NCBI GenBank assembly: GCA_021464415.1 | Contig: CM038464.1 | Coordinates: 52,999,328 to 53,063,327, forward strand | Source: Lonicera japonica | Taxonomy: Eukaryota > Streptophyta > Magnoliopsida > Dipsacales > Caprifoliaceae | DNA: 64,000 nucleotides | Direction of reading: 5' to 3' | In this document: positions 48,801 to 60,923 of the stretch, piece by piece | Layout: every line of letters begins with the position of its first letter | Numbering within the stretch: position 1 is the first letter of the stretch | Notes under the pieces: generated by a model | Seen by the model: only the letters and a program-made list of their open reading frames with translations | Told to the model about the DNA's origin: nothing | The model's database searches: none | Program-made: the position numbers and the translations under genes

Positions 48801-50993
48801 AAATAAAAGTTGTAAGAGCTTTGAATTACCTAATCATAAGTGAAAACAGCCCATCAATCGAAGTTCAATGCAAAAAATTATGAGCAAAATACGAAGTTAG
48901 CAGTAAAATGGATCAGGATCGATCCCCACACCTATTTTTGGTCCGTTTTCAATTTTAAGTTCTTTTTGGCCTATTTCTTCAAGGATTATTCAAGTCACAA
49001 CTTTAGACACTTGTGTACCATATAAAAGATATGATATATCATATTTTAGGGTATGATACAATTTAGAGTCAATTAACAGAGAAGCTGAGAGCACCGTAAC
49101 TTCTTGGTAGCTTTTGCGCTGTGTTTGAGGATCTAACTTGAGGGTTTTATTATTCAATCCCTTAAAAAAATATCAGATTAGTTTGTTTATGATCTTTAAG
49201 GCTAGAACTTTGCTTTAATCAACATTCAATTCATCATTCAATACAATTTTAAATTGAAGTCTCAATCACGTTTTGGGTAAACCCTAGTTTTATGTTTTCT
49301 TTTAATTCTATTTGTTTTATTTGTTTATTTGATTTTATATTCGTAGATTATTTACTTGAGATCATATATATTCTATAATCAACCTTAAACCCACGTTTTT
49401 TAGGCTGGTTCTTGGGTTTATAGATCTATTTTGTTGGTTAGTTAGTTTTTCGTCGATTTATGCTTGATTCTTGTTTTATACTCAAATAGTTTATAGTTTT
49501 TTCATGCTATTGATGTGTGATTCGTCCTTAATCATTAATAATCTTATTTTTCATAATTCTTAGGGTTTAGGTCTAGTTTGTTAGGTTTTTGTTGACTTTG
49601 AGTTTATTTATCGTTTTTGCCGTAATTTTTTTTTTAAAATTAAAATTGCAAAATTCCAAAGCCAAACATTTTCAAATATGATATTATACATTATTAGGTA
49701 TGTGTTTAATGTTTTTCATAATTTCTAAGATTATTTGCATGTTTGCTTTGATTATGGTTAACTAAATCATTTGTTAGGAGTCCGTAGTGAAAGATGTTTA
49801 ATTAATCTTTGAATGTAATACAATCTAGGTTTGAATATGATTTTTATATTGGTTATAGATCACTACTGAATGAATGAGCATGTTCTTATCTTTTCATGCG
49901 TTAAAAACATGCTTCGATAAAAACCGTAAAAACATCGATTTACAGATTTTTGCACTAAAATCCTAACGTGGATGATTTAAGGAGGTTATTTATCCTCTAA
50001 TTATATGAGTTAGTTTCCTAAGTGACTTGGCTGATTTGGCGCCGTTTTGGTAATTATTCATATAAGTGCTGATAAAGTGTTGGTTTTGATTTTAGTCATT
50101 CTTTTTAAGGTGGATTTGCTTTGAATCACGTTCAGACCTATTCAAATATAATAGGAGTATTAGGTTACTAATTTTTAAGAAGTTTAATTAACTTGGGTTA
50201 TTGTTTTCACGCCCTAACAATATTAGGTTTTAAATTACGTTTTTTCAAAATCAAAAGCTTCACCATCGACTTCTATTGTTCAAAGTTAGTCTATATAGTC
50301 TTTGTCACGCATGAGTTATCATATAATTGTAGTATTAATATAATTATAGGGTAGGAGAGTCTAGGAGCTAAATCTTAAAGAAAAATCTTGTTTAAACTTA
50401 GATTTGGATTACCCGATTGGATTATTTTCTTATTCCCTAGCTACGGACACCCTTAACGTTTGTTTCCCATTGATTTAATTCCATTTAATACTCTGTTTTA
50501 TTTAAGTAGTGCATTGTTTTATTTGTTTCATTTATTTTTAGTTTATTTGCATGCTTCCTTAGTACATTTAAGAAGCCATTTTGGTAGATAACTACTTGTG
50601 GATTCCCTTTAATTTTGCACTCTAGGATTAGATTTTCTTTTTCTTTTAATTTAGTTAATTAGTAGTTTGAATTTAATTACAAATTCCCTTCTTATTCTCC
50701 AAGTTTATCATCTTTTCCTTTTTTCCATTTGAGAAAGATAGCTAGAGAAATAAATCCCATGTCTCCCCTGTGGTTCGACCTTGGGTATTCCCAAATATAT
50801 TATAATTTGAATGCCTGCGCTTGGGTGTAACAAATTACTCTTTTTGGGCATAATCAAGGAGATGTCCTTGCCATTCTTCAGTTGATCAAGGAGGAGGAGC
50901 CTGACTTGCTCGAGAAGTGGAAGACTGGCAAGCCCTCACCCTCCAAGGTTGATGATGGAGCTGATGGCGACGGTGCTGGAGGAGGTCAGTAGT
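45817..50993 (+). pseudogene. Antisense extra ORF of Tat-type element (putative gypsy-type transposon protein)
   Basis: Fragments in order: MERLINQGQKR then a stop (45817), a block ending SNWKKRYFYVSGTG (46226-46507), a Lys/Arg-rich start MKMRPGPVAGGY (46658) with KRFFVKNYSK, and a KR-rich domain after a likely 72-bp intron (47027-47098). A long Glu/Lys/Leu coiled-coil region (47760-48330) and an acidic C terminus ending GAGGG (50860-50993) complete it. The NWKKRYFYVSG block resembles the domain Pfam calls 'putative gypsy type transposon'. It runs opposite to the integrase at 51929-52797 and lies between integrase and 3' LTR, as in Grande/Retand-type Tat elements. Many stops make it a pseudogene. 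A solo LTR (48341-50850) interrupts it. A polyadenylation signal AATAAA is near 51060. Confidence 0.65.
48341..50850 (+). mobile_element. Solo LTR, 2510 bp, Athila-like, inside the extra ORF
   Basis: TSD TAATC at 48336-48340 and 50851-50855. Without the insert and one TAATC the host frame runs on, reading ...NYISNQGDVLAIL, which confirms the edges. The right end has the 'cctgtggttcgacctt' block and 'gcctgcgcttgggtgtaa', close to the end of the Athila LTR at 26685-26760, then TTTTTGGGCA. The left end starts TCTTAAAC, so the usual TG is altered. No coding. Confidence 0.8.
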
Positions 50994-51229
50994 TGTAGGG
51001 TATCACTTTATTTTTGTATAAAAATTTTAGGACCCTTGTAATTGCTCTTCTTTTAATGAAATAAAGAATTTTATTTGTTTTGAAAACTTGCTTTATATAT
51101 ATTATATGCTATTTTTTTATTTTAAGTTGTGCTTATGAGATGGGAACAGAGCCATATATGTGTATATGGGTATTCTCTTACCCTTACATTTTAAAAGAAA
51201 AAAAATAGCTAAAGTTATGGTCGTAAAAG

Positions 51230-51810
51230 TAAGAGTTCAATATAATCACCCCTTTCAGAGGTCTTTGCCAATTTGACAAGAGGTCCGTGACTTGTTTGTC
51301 CTGTTTAACTAACCTGCTTAGTAATAGGTTTATTTTGGGTCACTAGATACATATGGAATCTTTTTTACTTTGACTAAGTTTATAAGAATCGAACCCCTTA
51401 GACTTTAGACAAAATTTGTTAAACAATTCTCAAATGTTAGTTGGATCCCCCAGAGTGTATGTGTGCTTAATGAGCTGGGCACTTACTAAACTGACCTCTT
51501 TTTAAAAGGAATTTTTTAGTTCTCAACAGGGATGTTTGATGTTTCATGCTTGGCAAATGACCTACATAGTGGTAGGAATTTCTTCGAGGTCCCTGAAGTT
51601 AGAGAAATACGTGTTTTTTGGCTAAGTTTATAGAAGAGACATGCCCCCTTTTGACTTAAGCAATTTTTTAACAATTTTTTCTGTTGTCATCAAGCCTCTT
51701 TAGTGTGGATCTGACCTTTTTGAAAGAGGATTTTACAGAGTATATGTGTGTTTTGCGAGCTGTGCACTTACTAAACTGGCCTCTTAGTGAGAGGATTTTG
51801 TGGAGTGTAT
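51230..51810 (-). repeat. Two imperfect tandem copies of about 286 bp
   Basis: Blocks such as 'gcacttactaaactg' recur at about 51479 and 51765, with similar order of other blocks (for example 'ggctaagtttata' at about 51632 against 'gactaagtttata' at about 51371). This lies in the untranslated space between integrase and extra ORF. Confidence 0.55.
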
Positions 51811-51928
51811 TTTATAAGTAGTGGAATACCAAAGTAAAGATTTCATATATATTTTTCTTTGAAAAAATTCATTACAAAAATACAAAGTGTTTCCCTTAAG
51901 GATAATATCTCTAGAGATGCTCTATGTT

Positions 51929-52797
51929 CTATGGCCTCATAAGCTTTATGCCATCTGTGGTCATTATGTAGTAAGTGTCAAGTCTGGCGACTCTAGTGAC
52001 CACATATAGACCTTCGCATTTGGTAGCGAGCTTCCTATGTTCAGAGATCTTAGTAGCTAGGATGACTTTCCAGCAGGCCTTCACTATTTCATACTGGATC
52101 ATAATGGTTAATCCTATATGTTGGCACTCCAATCTCCACTGGAATCACAACTTCAGTTCTATAGGTCAAAGAGAAGAGAGTTTCACTGGTTGGACCTCGG
52201 ATGGTAGTCCTGTAGGCCTAGAGAACTGATGAGAGCTCTTCAAACCAGTTTATCTTGGCAACATCAAGTCTCTCAGTGCACTTAGAAGGTTTCTGTTGAT
52301 GAGCGTTACTTGGCCATTTGCTTGGGGGTGGACGTGCGAGCTGTAGTGGTTTTTAATTCCATGACCTTCACACAATTCTTTGAAGAGGTTGCAATGAAAC
52401 TTCTTTTTATTGTCAGTGATTAGCACATTTGGGAGGCCAAAACGGAAGATGATGTTCTTCCATACAAAACTCTAAATTTTTAGAGTGGTGATGGTGGTTA
52501 ACGCCTCTACCTTAGCCCACTTGGTGAAGTAGTCTATTGTTACTACTGCAAATTTTGTTTGTCCATTACCCAGGGGAAAAAGGCCAACTATGTCCATGCC
52601 CCATTGAGAGAAAGGCCAGGGACTGGTGATGGGAGTCATCAGCTCTGCTAGGAGCTGTTGGATGTTAGCGAACTTCTGTCACTTATCACACTTCTTTACC
52701 AGCTCCTTAACGTCTTGCTGGATGGTAGGCCAAAAGTAAACCTACCTTCCAACTTTGAAAGCTAGAGACCTAGCTGTTGTATGTCCCCCGCACAACC
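51929..52797 (-). pseudogene. Tat-type integrase (C-terminal pol), minus strand
   Basis: Read from 52797 downward: a degenerate zinc-domain end (VYFWPTIQQDVKELVKKCDK), then WGMDIVGLFPLGNGQTKF with the first Asp, FGLPNVLITDN with the second, and PQANGQV where the expected Glu is lost (reads T). The tail has CEGLYVVTRVAR and TTDGIKLMRP, the usual pol end. Several stops. The element's RT, gag and 5' LTR are missing to the right. Confidence 0.8.
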
Positions 52798-53427
52798 CCT
52801 CATACTATATATTGAATTTTGTTTGGTAATATTTTGAGCGAATATCGAATTTTTTTCACTCCCATGTCGTCATTAAAAATTTATTTTGTACTAAAAAGCA
52901 TCTAATTCGATTATCTTAGTTCTATAAACTTTACTACATATTGAAAAACATATGCCACACATTACCTTTACTACATTTCAGTAAAGCATCCATAAGCTCT
53001 GCATTGGATTTGACTTCATGGACAAACTTATTTCCATATGGTAGAGGCTAACCAAATTTACCATACGCTTAAAATTTACTCATATGGGTATGCGTGACTC
53101 GTATGGGTCAAAAGGGCATGGCTTACCCGTATGGAAAAAACCCCTAAGGATGTGCTTTACTCGTATGTGCATTTATGACTCATACGAGTAACACACACTC
53201 TTATGGCCCTTATTTTTTTAATCTTCTTCATAGATTCATACAGACTTAGCTCATCCATTTGGCTATTTTTTGCCATACCATTGTAGCCACTCAAGAAAGC
53301 TAGTGATATGTTTGTAAATTTGAGATTAAGTTTTACCATCACAGTTTGGATGCTCACACATGTTCATACTTTTGGCAAAGGCCATAACTGTAATACCACC
53401 AACTCTTAACCTTACTAATATTCAGAA
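52798..53427. other. Unassigned, with repeated CGTATGGG/CATACGAG blocks
   Basis: 53030-53200 contains several 'ctcgtatgg', 'cccgtatgg' and 'catacgag' words in both orientations. No gene. Confidence 0.4.
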
Positions 53428-53855
53428 GCAGACCTAAAAGGAGGTGAGGGGGCTGTCGTCCTCCTGAAGTTTCGGGATCTTTTTACCTATATATGATCTT
53501 AATTTATTTATACATATGATGTATGTATTACTATAAATGTCTATAATACATAATTTGAAGAGAACATTTTAAACTAGATAAATTTAGTTTAGTGGTTAAA
53601 GTTAAGAGCTAAATTTTTATAAATTGGGGTTCAAATCCCATAACTATTAACTTTTGCGTTTTTTTTTAAAAAGCCATGAACTTTAGTAATAAAAAATTTA
53701 CGGCATGTAAGATTACAAGTTTTGCTTTCACTTTGTGAATTATTAAATATTGACGTTGAAATTTGATTTAAATTTGTAATTTTTTAAGTAACTTGAAATA
53801 AAAAAAAAAGTTTCCCCCATCCAACTACCCTCATATAAAATCCTGGGTCCGCCTC
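53428..53855. mobile_element. Possible small inverted-repeat DNA element
   Basis: Left AGCAGACCTAAAAGGAGG and, on the other strand, right GAGGCGGACCCAGGATTT look like decayed inverted ends of the common plant 'GGCGGACCCAGGA' type. The interior contains 'ggggttcaaatccc'. No clear TSD. Confidence 0.35.
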
Positions 53856-54017
53856 TCCCTTTTATCACTTTAAAGATGACTCAATATATTATTCACGTAA
53901 TAGTCTTTCTTGTTACTATCACCAAACAGTCCCTGCATCTCATTGACCTTATCCCTATGCACTATCCCTTTTTCTTTCACCATCACCAACCTCACAAACT
54001 CGACCACCGAGTCACTC

Positions 54018-55907
54018 TGTAGACACCCCAATTTTCGACTTCCGTAAAAACCCTAAAAGTCCCTGGGAAGTACACATCAAATTCGAAACTCACCCATATA
54101 CTAGAACATACTCTAGGAGAGTTTGTAGTACATAATATCCATTTGTAAAGAGAATTTGCCGCACGACAAACCCTATTTTCAGCACAACAAACTCACTAAA
54201 ACATAGACCAGCCACTCTCCGACACATCACTATGTTATAAATCATCAATTCAAAGGTTTATCACACGAGAAACCTTATACTGTGAAGTTATGTCACATGA
54301 CAAATAGCCCACTATTAGGATTTGTCGTATGACAAACCCTCCCAGTACTATAAATAGGCCTGCACCTCCATTGGTTTAGGGGCAAGATTTTTTCCTTGAA
54401 AATTTTATTACTCTCACCAAACTTCTGATTTTCAAACCATCCCCAAAATCCATTTTATATATCATTTGATTTTTGAAGACTACTAAACTCTAGTCTCAAC
54501 ACCCGGAGTATAATATTCTGGACTCGAATCGCTAAAAAATATTTAAAGAGGAAAAGTTGGTATCCGCCAGAGATTTCTTTGTCGTACTATATTTTTTCTC
54601 TTATTATTATTATATATCATCAGGAAGGTAACTAGAAATTTACATTATATAATGTAGACTTGTTATAGATGTTGCTTTATCCACTTTTTAACTTGATAAA
54701 TTTACTATCAAATTACCGATATTATACATTTTTTTAGGAAAATTTACTATCAAGAAAAGAGAATGCTATAAAGGATATTTCGACTATAATTTCACGATAA
54801 ACGAATTAATAAGACTTCTTTTTTCAACACATATCCAAAAATCAGCATGATCCAACGGTGGGAAGGCTTTGTGATAAACTCTAAGAGTTCATGTTACAAT
54901 CTCTTTTCTTGCTCTCCAAGCATTTTTCAACTATAAATAAACCCCCCTCCATTCATATTTTTCATCAACAATCAAAGGGATTTTGTGGTACACACCAAGA
55001 GACCCATATTCTCTCCCTCCAAGAGGGCTCAGGTATAATTTTCTCTCTCCTTATTTATTTATTTATTAGTTTTATAATTCATACTCTTGTCTGCATAATT
55101 ACTATCACTTGATATCTTTTTAAAACCCTTTTTAAATTGTTTTTCAAAACTAAAGGCGTATAACAAATCCTAATCCAATTCCAAAATAGCATTATTACTT
55201 TCTTATTTTTCCAAAATTTTGGATTAATGGTATTGTTATACGAAAAAATCGATAATTGCTACATATCCAATCTAACTCAAAGATTGCAATGTATATGTGC
55301 TAAATACTCGATTATGAGAGCACTAGTGCCATCTATATCAGTTTAATCAATAGACTATAGTACACGATCGGTCAACTCGCCTCATATTATATAAAATATT
55401 AGATTCCACATCGAATTAGTTTCCAAAAAGCCCAATGCTTTACAAAATCACTTGTTTCATTGCATCTATTATTATCAAACTCTCTTTTTCAAATCACACA
55501 CACACACTCATTTTCAAAATCATAGGCGAACTAGGAAACATATCGTTTTTATCCCATCTCCAAAATTCTTTTCTAAACCAAGCATGAAAAGCTGTAAAAT
55601 AATAGCAAAAGAATATAAGAACTGAATTATAACACGCGCATATCCTACTTAAGAGACCGAAAGGGCGAATTGGGTGCCTAACACCTTCCCAATTCGTAAC
55701 TTAGTCCCCGAAGTTTCGAATCACCTAGTTTCGCATACATTGTGTATAAGAGGATATTTAATCCATAAATACGTCTCTTTTACACAAACATTTTATTTGT
55801 TTAGTAAAACAAGCTAACGAGTTTCATTCTTTTCAAAAACAGATTTTCAAAGCAACACGTAATCGCCGCCCATGAGAACTTAGGCGTCGAGAACGCGGCT
55901 TCTTGCA
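54018..55907 (+). repeat. Tat/Ogre-type 5' LTR
   Basis: Starts TGTAGACACCCC and ends TTCTTGCA. TATA 'ctataaataaa' at about 54931. The hairpin block GAATTGGG..CCCAATTC is at about 55666-55694. An earlier TATA-like 'ctataaatag' near 54350 precedes the diverged region. Confidence 0.8.
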
Positions 55908-55908
55908 G

Positions 55909-55926
55909 TGGCGACTCTGCTGGGGA
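55909..55926 (+). other. Primer-binding site
   Basis: TGGCGACTCTGCTGGGGA, one base after the 5' LTR. Very close to the tRNA-Arg-type PBS known from Ogre-like elements (recalled, not checked). Confidence 0.75.
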
Positions 55927-57574
55927 TATTTTAATGGGATTAGACTCTAAACATGAGTAGAATATGCTTGGATAATCGTTTCTATTTGCCTGTTTTTCTC
56001 TTCGGCCTTAGTTTTAGGATAACATAGATGCGATTTAGGTGGATACCCTGATTCCCTTTTTTGTTTGTAATAATTGTTTGAGGAAAATCTTTTTATAAAT
56101 AAAATTTAAAAGTACTCAAACAAACCCGAATGTGCTTATCAAAATGTACTTCCAAAATTGTTATTTTGCACACACCCACTATCATCATACATTATCGCGA
56201 GTGTGAATTTATCCTATCAACCTCAGGACTAGAGTCATGACTAGGCCGTGGACTTGCGGGTCTACACTAGCTAAAAGTGCATGTGACCACTATTCTTGGC
56301 CAAGTACCAAACTGAGGTAAACCGAGTGACGAGAACACTCACGTACCCAGAATGTATATCAAAAGGTCCTTGAACGTACTCGCCCTTAGGGTATATAACA
56401 AGACCTGCCAAATAGGAAGGAACCTCAAACCTTACCCATCAAACCACGCTTGCATGTAAGATGCTTCAGTTTAGTACACATAAATTTTTGTATGTTTTCT
56501 TGACCGTCAGTCGTGAGATTAGTGAACAAAGTCATACATACCAAATCTTGGTTTGGCAAGTACGGCCGGTGGCTATCCAACCCCGTCCGTAGAAATCCCT
56601 TACTAAAACCTGTTAGTGAGAATTTTCCTGTCATTATTTTCATGAAAAACAACTCTAAGAGGAGAAAACTTCTGATTTTCAAAAAAATGTTTTCCAAAAA
56701 AATAAGTCATTTTGCAAAATGAATTTTTCAAAAAAGAAATTAATTTTCAAAATCGGAATGTTAAAAGGGCACCCCGGGAACGCATCTTCCCAACCTAAAG
56801 CTATCCACATGGCTCTAAAGTTGTTGCTGTCGTTCTGTTTTCGCCTAAATACCAAAAAGTGATTTTTGATTTTTTTTTGAGTCATATTTTTTGAGAATTA
56901 TGCAACCCATAAAAAAATATTAATTTTTCGGTCAATCCTCGATTTCTTAATCCCCATTCTTTACCTCACTGAGATTAATTATTGTTAGCACTGGCCGGCT
57001 AGATTGGCAGAGATCATGCTTAGACGACTCATGAGACCAGACTCACCACCGATCACGCCTCCTCATCGCAACACCAAGTCAAGGATCGATCAAACCGAGG
57101 TTGACAATATTAAGGGTAATCATGGTAAAGCCTCTTGTGTAACAGATCCGCCGCTTGGTCCTTTTTCTCTCGCAAATTGAAGGTGGTACCTTAACCCTTG
57201 AACATCTTTACCATTTAATCCATGATCCAACCTAATCTGTAGCCATCATGAAGAATCACCAAGCAGCCACCCAAGCCCATCTTGAGCCCTAATCACTGTT
57301 AGAACACCTGTTGAACCAAACCAACTCAATCCAAATCCATACCCAGCCGAAGGCAACCAAACCCAAGACCTAGTAGCTCCACCTAACATATATTATATAA
57401 CACATTCTCCTAGTTCATGACAACATCAACCACTTACTTTATGTGGCCCCCGTCAACATCGTTTTACCACCGGCGCAAGATCCCGAAACCACTTGGTTGA
57501 ACCCCGAACATAACCAACTCCTTCAAAACCATAATCCTCAAGCCATCCTTGATGCAGATCATAACAGTCCCCCG
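55927..57574 (+). other. Leader/untranslated interior of the Tat/Ogre-type element
   Basis: No open frame above about 90 codons. A 90-codon minus-strand frame at 56697-56425 has no recognisable motif. 57010-57570 holds only broken fragments rich in Pro, His and Thr, which may be remains of an ORF1. Confidence 0.5.
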
Positions 57575-57890
57575 AAGACTAGCATCACCATCATCGTTCG
57601 CATACACTGAAGGTGCAAAGGCTATATGCACTGAGGGTATCGAAAAGAAGACTTAAACAACTCCTTGAAGACTAGCCCCACCATCATCGTTCGCATACAC
57701 TGAGGGTGCAGAAGGTATATGCACTGAGGGTATCAAGAAAAAGACCCGAAACAGCTCCCTGAAGACCAGCCTCACCATCATCGTTCGCATACATTGAGGG
57801 TGTTGAGGGTAGATACACTGAGGGTGTGAATAAGAAGACCCGAACAGCTCCCCCAAGACTAACCTCTTCATTTATCAATCGCACTGAGGG
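57575..57890 (+). repeat. Tandem array A, about 93-94 bp unit, ~3 copies
   Basis: The word CATCATCGTTCGCATACA recurs at 57589, 57682 and 57776. Each unit also has 'cactgagggt' twice. Confidence 0.85.
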
Positions 57891-58495
57891 TGCCTTAATC
57901 CACACCATCACAACCATGGTCATCATATCAACATAATTGAAAATTCTGCCTCTGAAGAACATCGGTAAACCTCATAAAACTGAGGGTAAGAGCAAAAAGT
58001 AGCAACGCACACGGACTCAGACAAACTTATAGAGAATCAAGAAGAAGAGAGCAACTTGTCAAGACAAAAGCATAACACAAGATCAGCAGAATCCTAAGAC
58101 GGAAACACGCCATTTCTCTTGCCACCTCACACTCACCAATTGACCATAAATTAATATTTGTTTTTGCAGTGTTGTCATGTTCTCAAAAAATGTTCGGTCT
58201 TACACTCACATATCTGCCTTAGATAATTACAAGTAGTGTAACATACTTCATAAATCAAGCAACTCAAGATTCACAACCTTTTCAAAATCAAGTGTGATTA
58301 TTGAAGAAGTGTGCAAATACTTAAATTTAGAAAAGCACAACATGAGCATTTATATAATGCATACATATAAGTACTAGGCTCTATGACCTACCAGACGGGT
58401 TTCACCACCGTATCCTGGTGTATACCTTGATGATTAGTCACACCGTCATCACAACGCCAAACGACGCACTTTAGATCATTATAATAAGATTATAT

Positions 58496-58870
58496 GTCCT
58501 CCCAGAGAGGCAAATAACTTCATTAAGCCCTCCCAGAGAAGCACAACAAGATCACAAGCCCTCCCAGAGAGGAAAATCACTTCATATGTCCTTCCAGAGA
58601 GGCAAGTCACTTTGTAAGCCCTCCCAAAGAGGTAAGTCACTGCACAAGGCTTCCCGGAGAGGCACAACAAGATCACAAGCCTTCTTAGAGAGGCAAATCA
58701 AATCACAAGCCTTCTTAGAGAGGCAAATCAAATCACAAGCCCTCCCAGTGAGGCAAATCACATCATAAATCTCCCCGATAGTTGAATCACTTCACAAACC
58801 TTTTCTATAGGCAAATCTCAAGCCCTTTCTATAGGCACGAACCTAAGCCTTTTTCACAGGCACATATAAA
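58496..58870 (+). repeat. Tandem array B, 30-31 bp unit, ~10-12 copies
   Basis: The consensus carries 'ccctcccagagaggcaa'. Starts at 58499, 58530, 58561, 58592, 58621, 58650, 58681, 58711, 58741, then decays. Because 30 is divisible by three, frames on both strands stay open across it, producing repetitive 10-residue peptides that are probably meaningless. Confidence 0.9.
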
Positions 58871-59754
58871 AGCTCTTTCTACAGGTTAATCCCATACCCT
58901 CTCCGCTAACCAAAAAAGAGCCCCCTTGAAGGGATATAAGAGAAAGTTAATAAGAGAAATATTGGAATGACAAAATCTTACAACTGATACGCGGGGGACA
59001 AGCCCCGCAAAAGGGCTTTTGGCCTAGCTTCTTCTCTCCTAAGAAGTCTTCAAGACAAGCTCCCAAAGGTTCATGGACCGAAAATCACAAACACAGCACG
59101 ACAATGTCAAATGCGAACTTTTAAAGCAAATATTCTCAAATCGCAAGGATGATGATGCTCAGAAAACCTAACAAAATGAGAAGGAACAAAGTGGGTACAA
59201 GAAAAAACTAAAAGAGTGGAAAATTCCACAGTGCTAAAAGAATATTAAAAAAACAAAAAAGACAAAATATGGTAGCGAGAGCCATACCAAGAGTGATAGC
59301 TAGGTCAAATGGCCCAGGGCTATGTCTTGGGCGAGGAAGGCTGCTGACCATGCAAAAGAAAAAACAAATAAGCTGCATCAAAAAGCTTTTAAACAAATAA
59401 GGAGGAATAAAGGCATCGAAAAATAGAAAACGATACAGGTACACAAAAAAATTTCCTCTCACGAAGTCAGAAAATAATAAGAAGAATCGTACCTCGATGA
59501 CACAAGAAAAATGCCACGGAAGCAAAGCAAGAGGCAAAGTCCAAAACTTATGCACCAGGTTTGAGAATTGAGAGAACATAACTCGATCATTTCTCAAGAA
59601 GAAAGAATCCAGCCAAAAGTTATTTTCAAAAATAAAAAATAGATCACACTTAAACTTTCTCTCTCTATCTCTATATGTCTTCTCAAAGACTCTCATCTCC
59701 TCAGTAAATCATTATATCTTATACCAACATTTATTCAAGCTGGTAGAAGATCTT

Positions 59755-60000
59755 ATTTTCCCAGCAGATCATCAACCCACGCATCAGCCCTTATCAAAGC
59801 CAATAGGAGTCACTTCGCCTAGCAGATCATCAACTCTCATATCAACTTTCATCCAAGCCAGTAGGAGTTTTCATATCCCCGGCAAATCATCAACTCTGAG
59901 CCTTTATCCTAGCCAATAGGAATTTTTATTTCTCTTGCAAACCATCAATCATTATATACCCAGCAGATCCCCAATCTCTCTAAACATAACCTTTTAAGCC
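59755..60000 (+). repeat. Tandem array C, about 60 bp unit, ~4 copies
   Basis: 'agcagatcatcaac' and 'ccaataggag' blocks recur at about 59763, 59821, 59881 and 59937. Confidence 0.75.
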
Positions 60001-60044
60001 AAAGCAATGTCCCCAGCAGACATTCTCCATCTCACACATCTCGC

Positions 60045-60290
60045 TAAAGCAAGGGGCTCACCCCTCTACGCGATCCACACACTTCGCTAAAGAAGGGGGC
60101 TCACTCCTCTACGCGGTCTAACACATTTAGCTAAGTAGAGGGCTCACACTTCTATGCATTCTACACATTTCGCTAAAATAGTGGGCTCGCCCCTCTACGC
60201 GGTTCAAACAATGAGCTAAAGCAGGGGGCTCACCCTTTTACGCGGTCCACACACTTCGTTAAAGTAGGGGGCTCACCCCTCTTTGCGTTA
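60045..60290 (+). repeat. Tandem array D, about 42-44 bp unit, 6 copies
   Basis: 'cgctaaagcagggggctcac' followed by 'ccctctacgcggtc' repeats six times with moderate divergence. Confidence 0.85.
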
Positions 60291-60309
60291 AAACAAAACA
60301 AAATAATGA

Positions 60310-60715
60310 AAATCGTTCACAGAACCGTTCATGCCTATGGGAGTACATCAGCTCAACACTCAAATCAGAATTGCTAACGAAATTTTCTTTGCATGTGGGA
60401 GTACATTAGTTTAACAAAATCATTGACAGAACCGTCCATGCCTATGAGAGTACATTAGTTTAACAAAATCGTCACTGCCTATGGAAGTACATTAGCTCAA
60501 CAACCAAATCAGAATTGTTAACAGAATCGTCCCTGCCTAAGGGAGTAAATCAGTTTAACAAAATCATTGACAAAACTGTCCTTGCCCGTAGGAGTACATT
60601 AATTCAACACAAGAAAGAGAATTGTTGACATAACCGTCCCTGCCCATGGGATTACATCAGTTCAACAAAAGAAAAAGTCCACAGAATTGTCCCTGCTAGT
60701 AGGAGTACAACGGAT
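60310..60715 (+). repeat. Tandem array E, alternating ~58 and ~40-50 bp units, ~8 copies
   Basis: 'gggagtacatcag' recurs at about 60340, 60398, 60448, 60485, 60542, 60590, 60647 and 60701, with 'accgtccctgcctatg' before most of them. The alternation suggests a higher-order unit of about 105 bp. Confidence 0.8.
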
Positions 60716-60910
60716 CAAAAGCACAACAAAGCACAGGCCATGTCCTGAACAGTCCAGAAATCACCCAACCTTCCCTAGTGGAGATAAACAACATAGCACT
60801 ACATCATTTGCATCGCATTGCTTTTAAAATATCGCTTATGATTCATGCAAGTGCCTCAAAATGATGCGTTCTAATTATCGTCCTGGTTTCTTTGCTTCAC
60901 AAAGAACCCA

Positions 60911-60923
60911 TGTCGAGAGGGTC
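60911..60923 (+). other. Polypurine tract before 3' LTR
   Basis: The GAGAGGG-containing tract (TGTCGAGAGGGTC) directly precedes TGTGAACACC. Short but correctly placed. Confidence 0.5.

Noticed and set aside
58479..58768. Open frames on both strands giving 10-residue peptide repeats
   Set aside because: They are produced by the 30-bp tandem array, whose period keeps every frame open.
59208..59696. 162-codon minus-strand open frame, very Phe/Leu-rich
   Set aside because: It lies in the non-coding interior of the Tat/Ogre-type element, has A/T-driven composition (Phe, Lys, Leu) and no motif; open by chance most likely.
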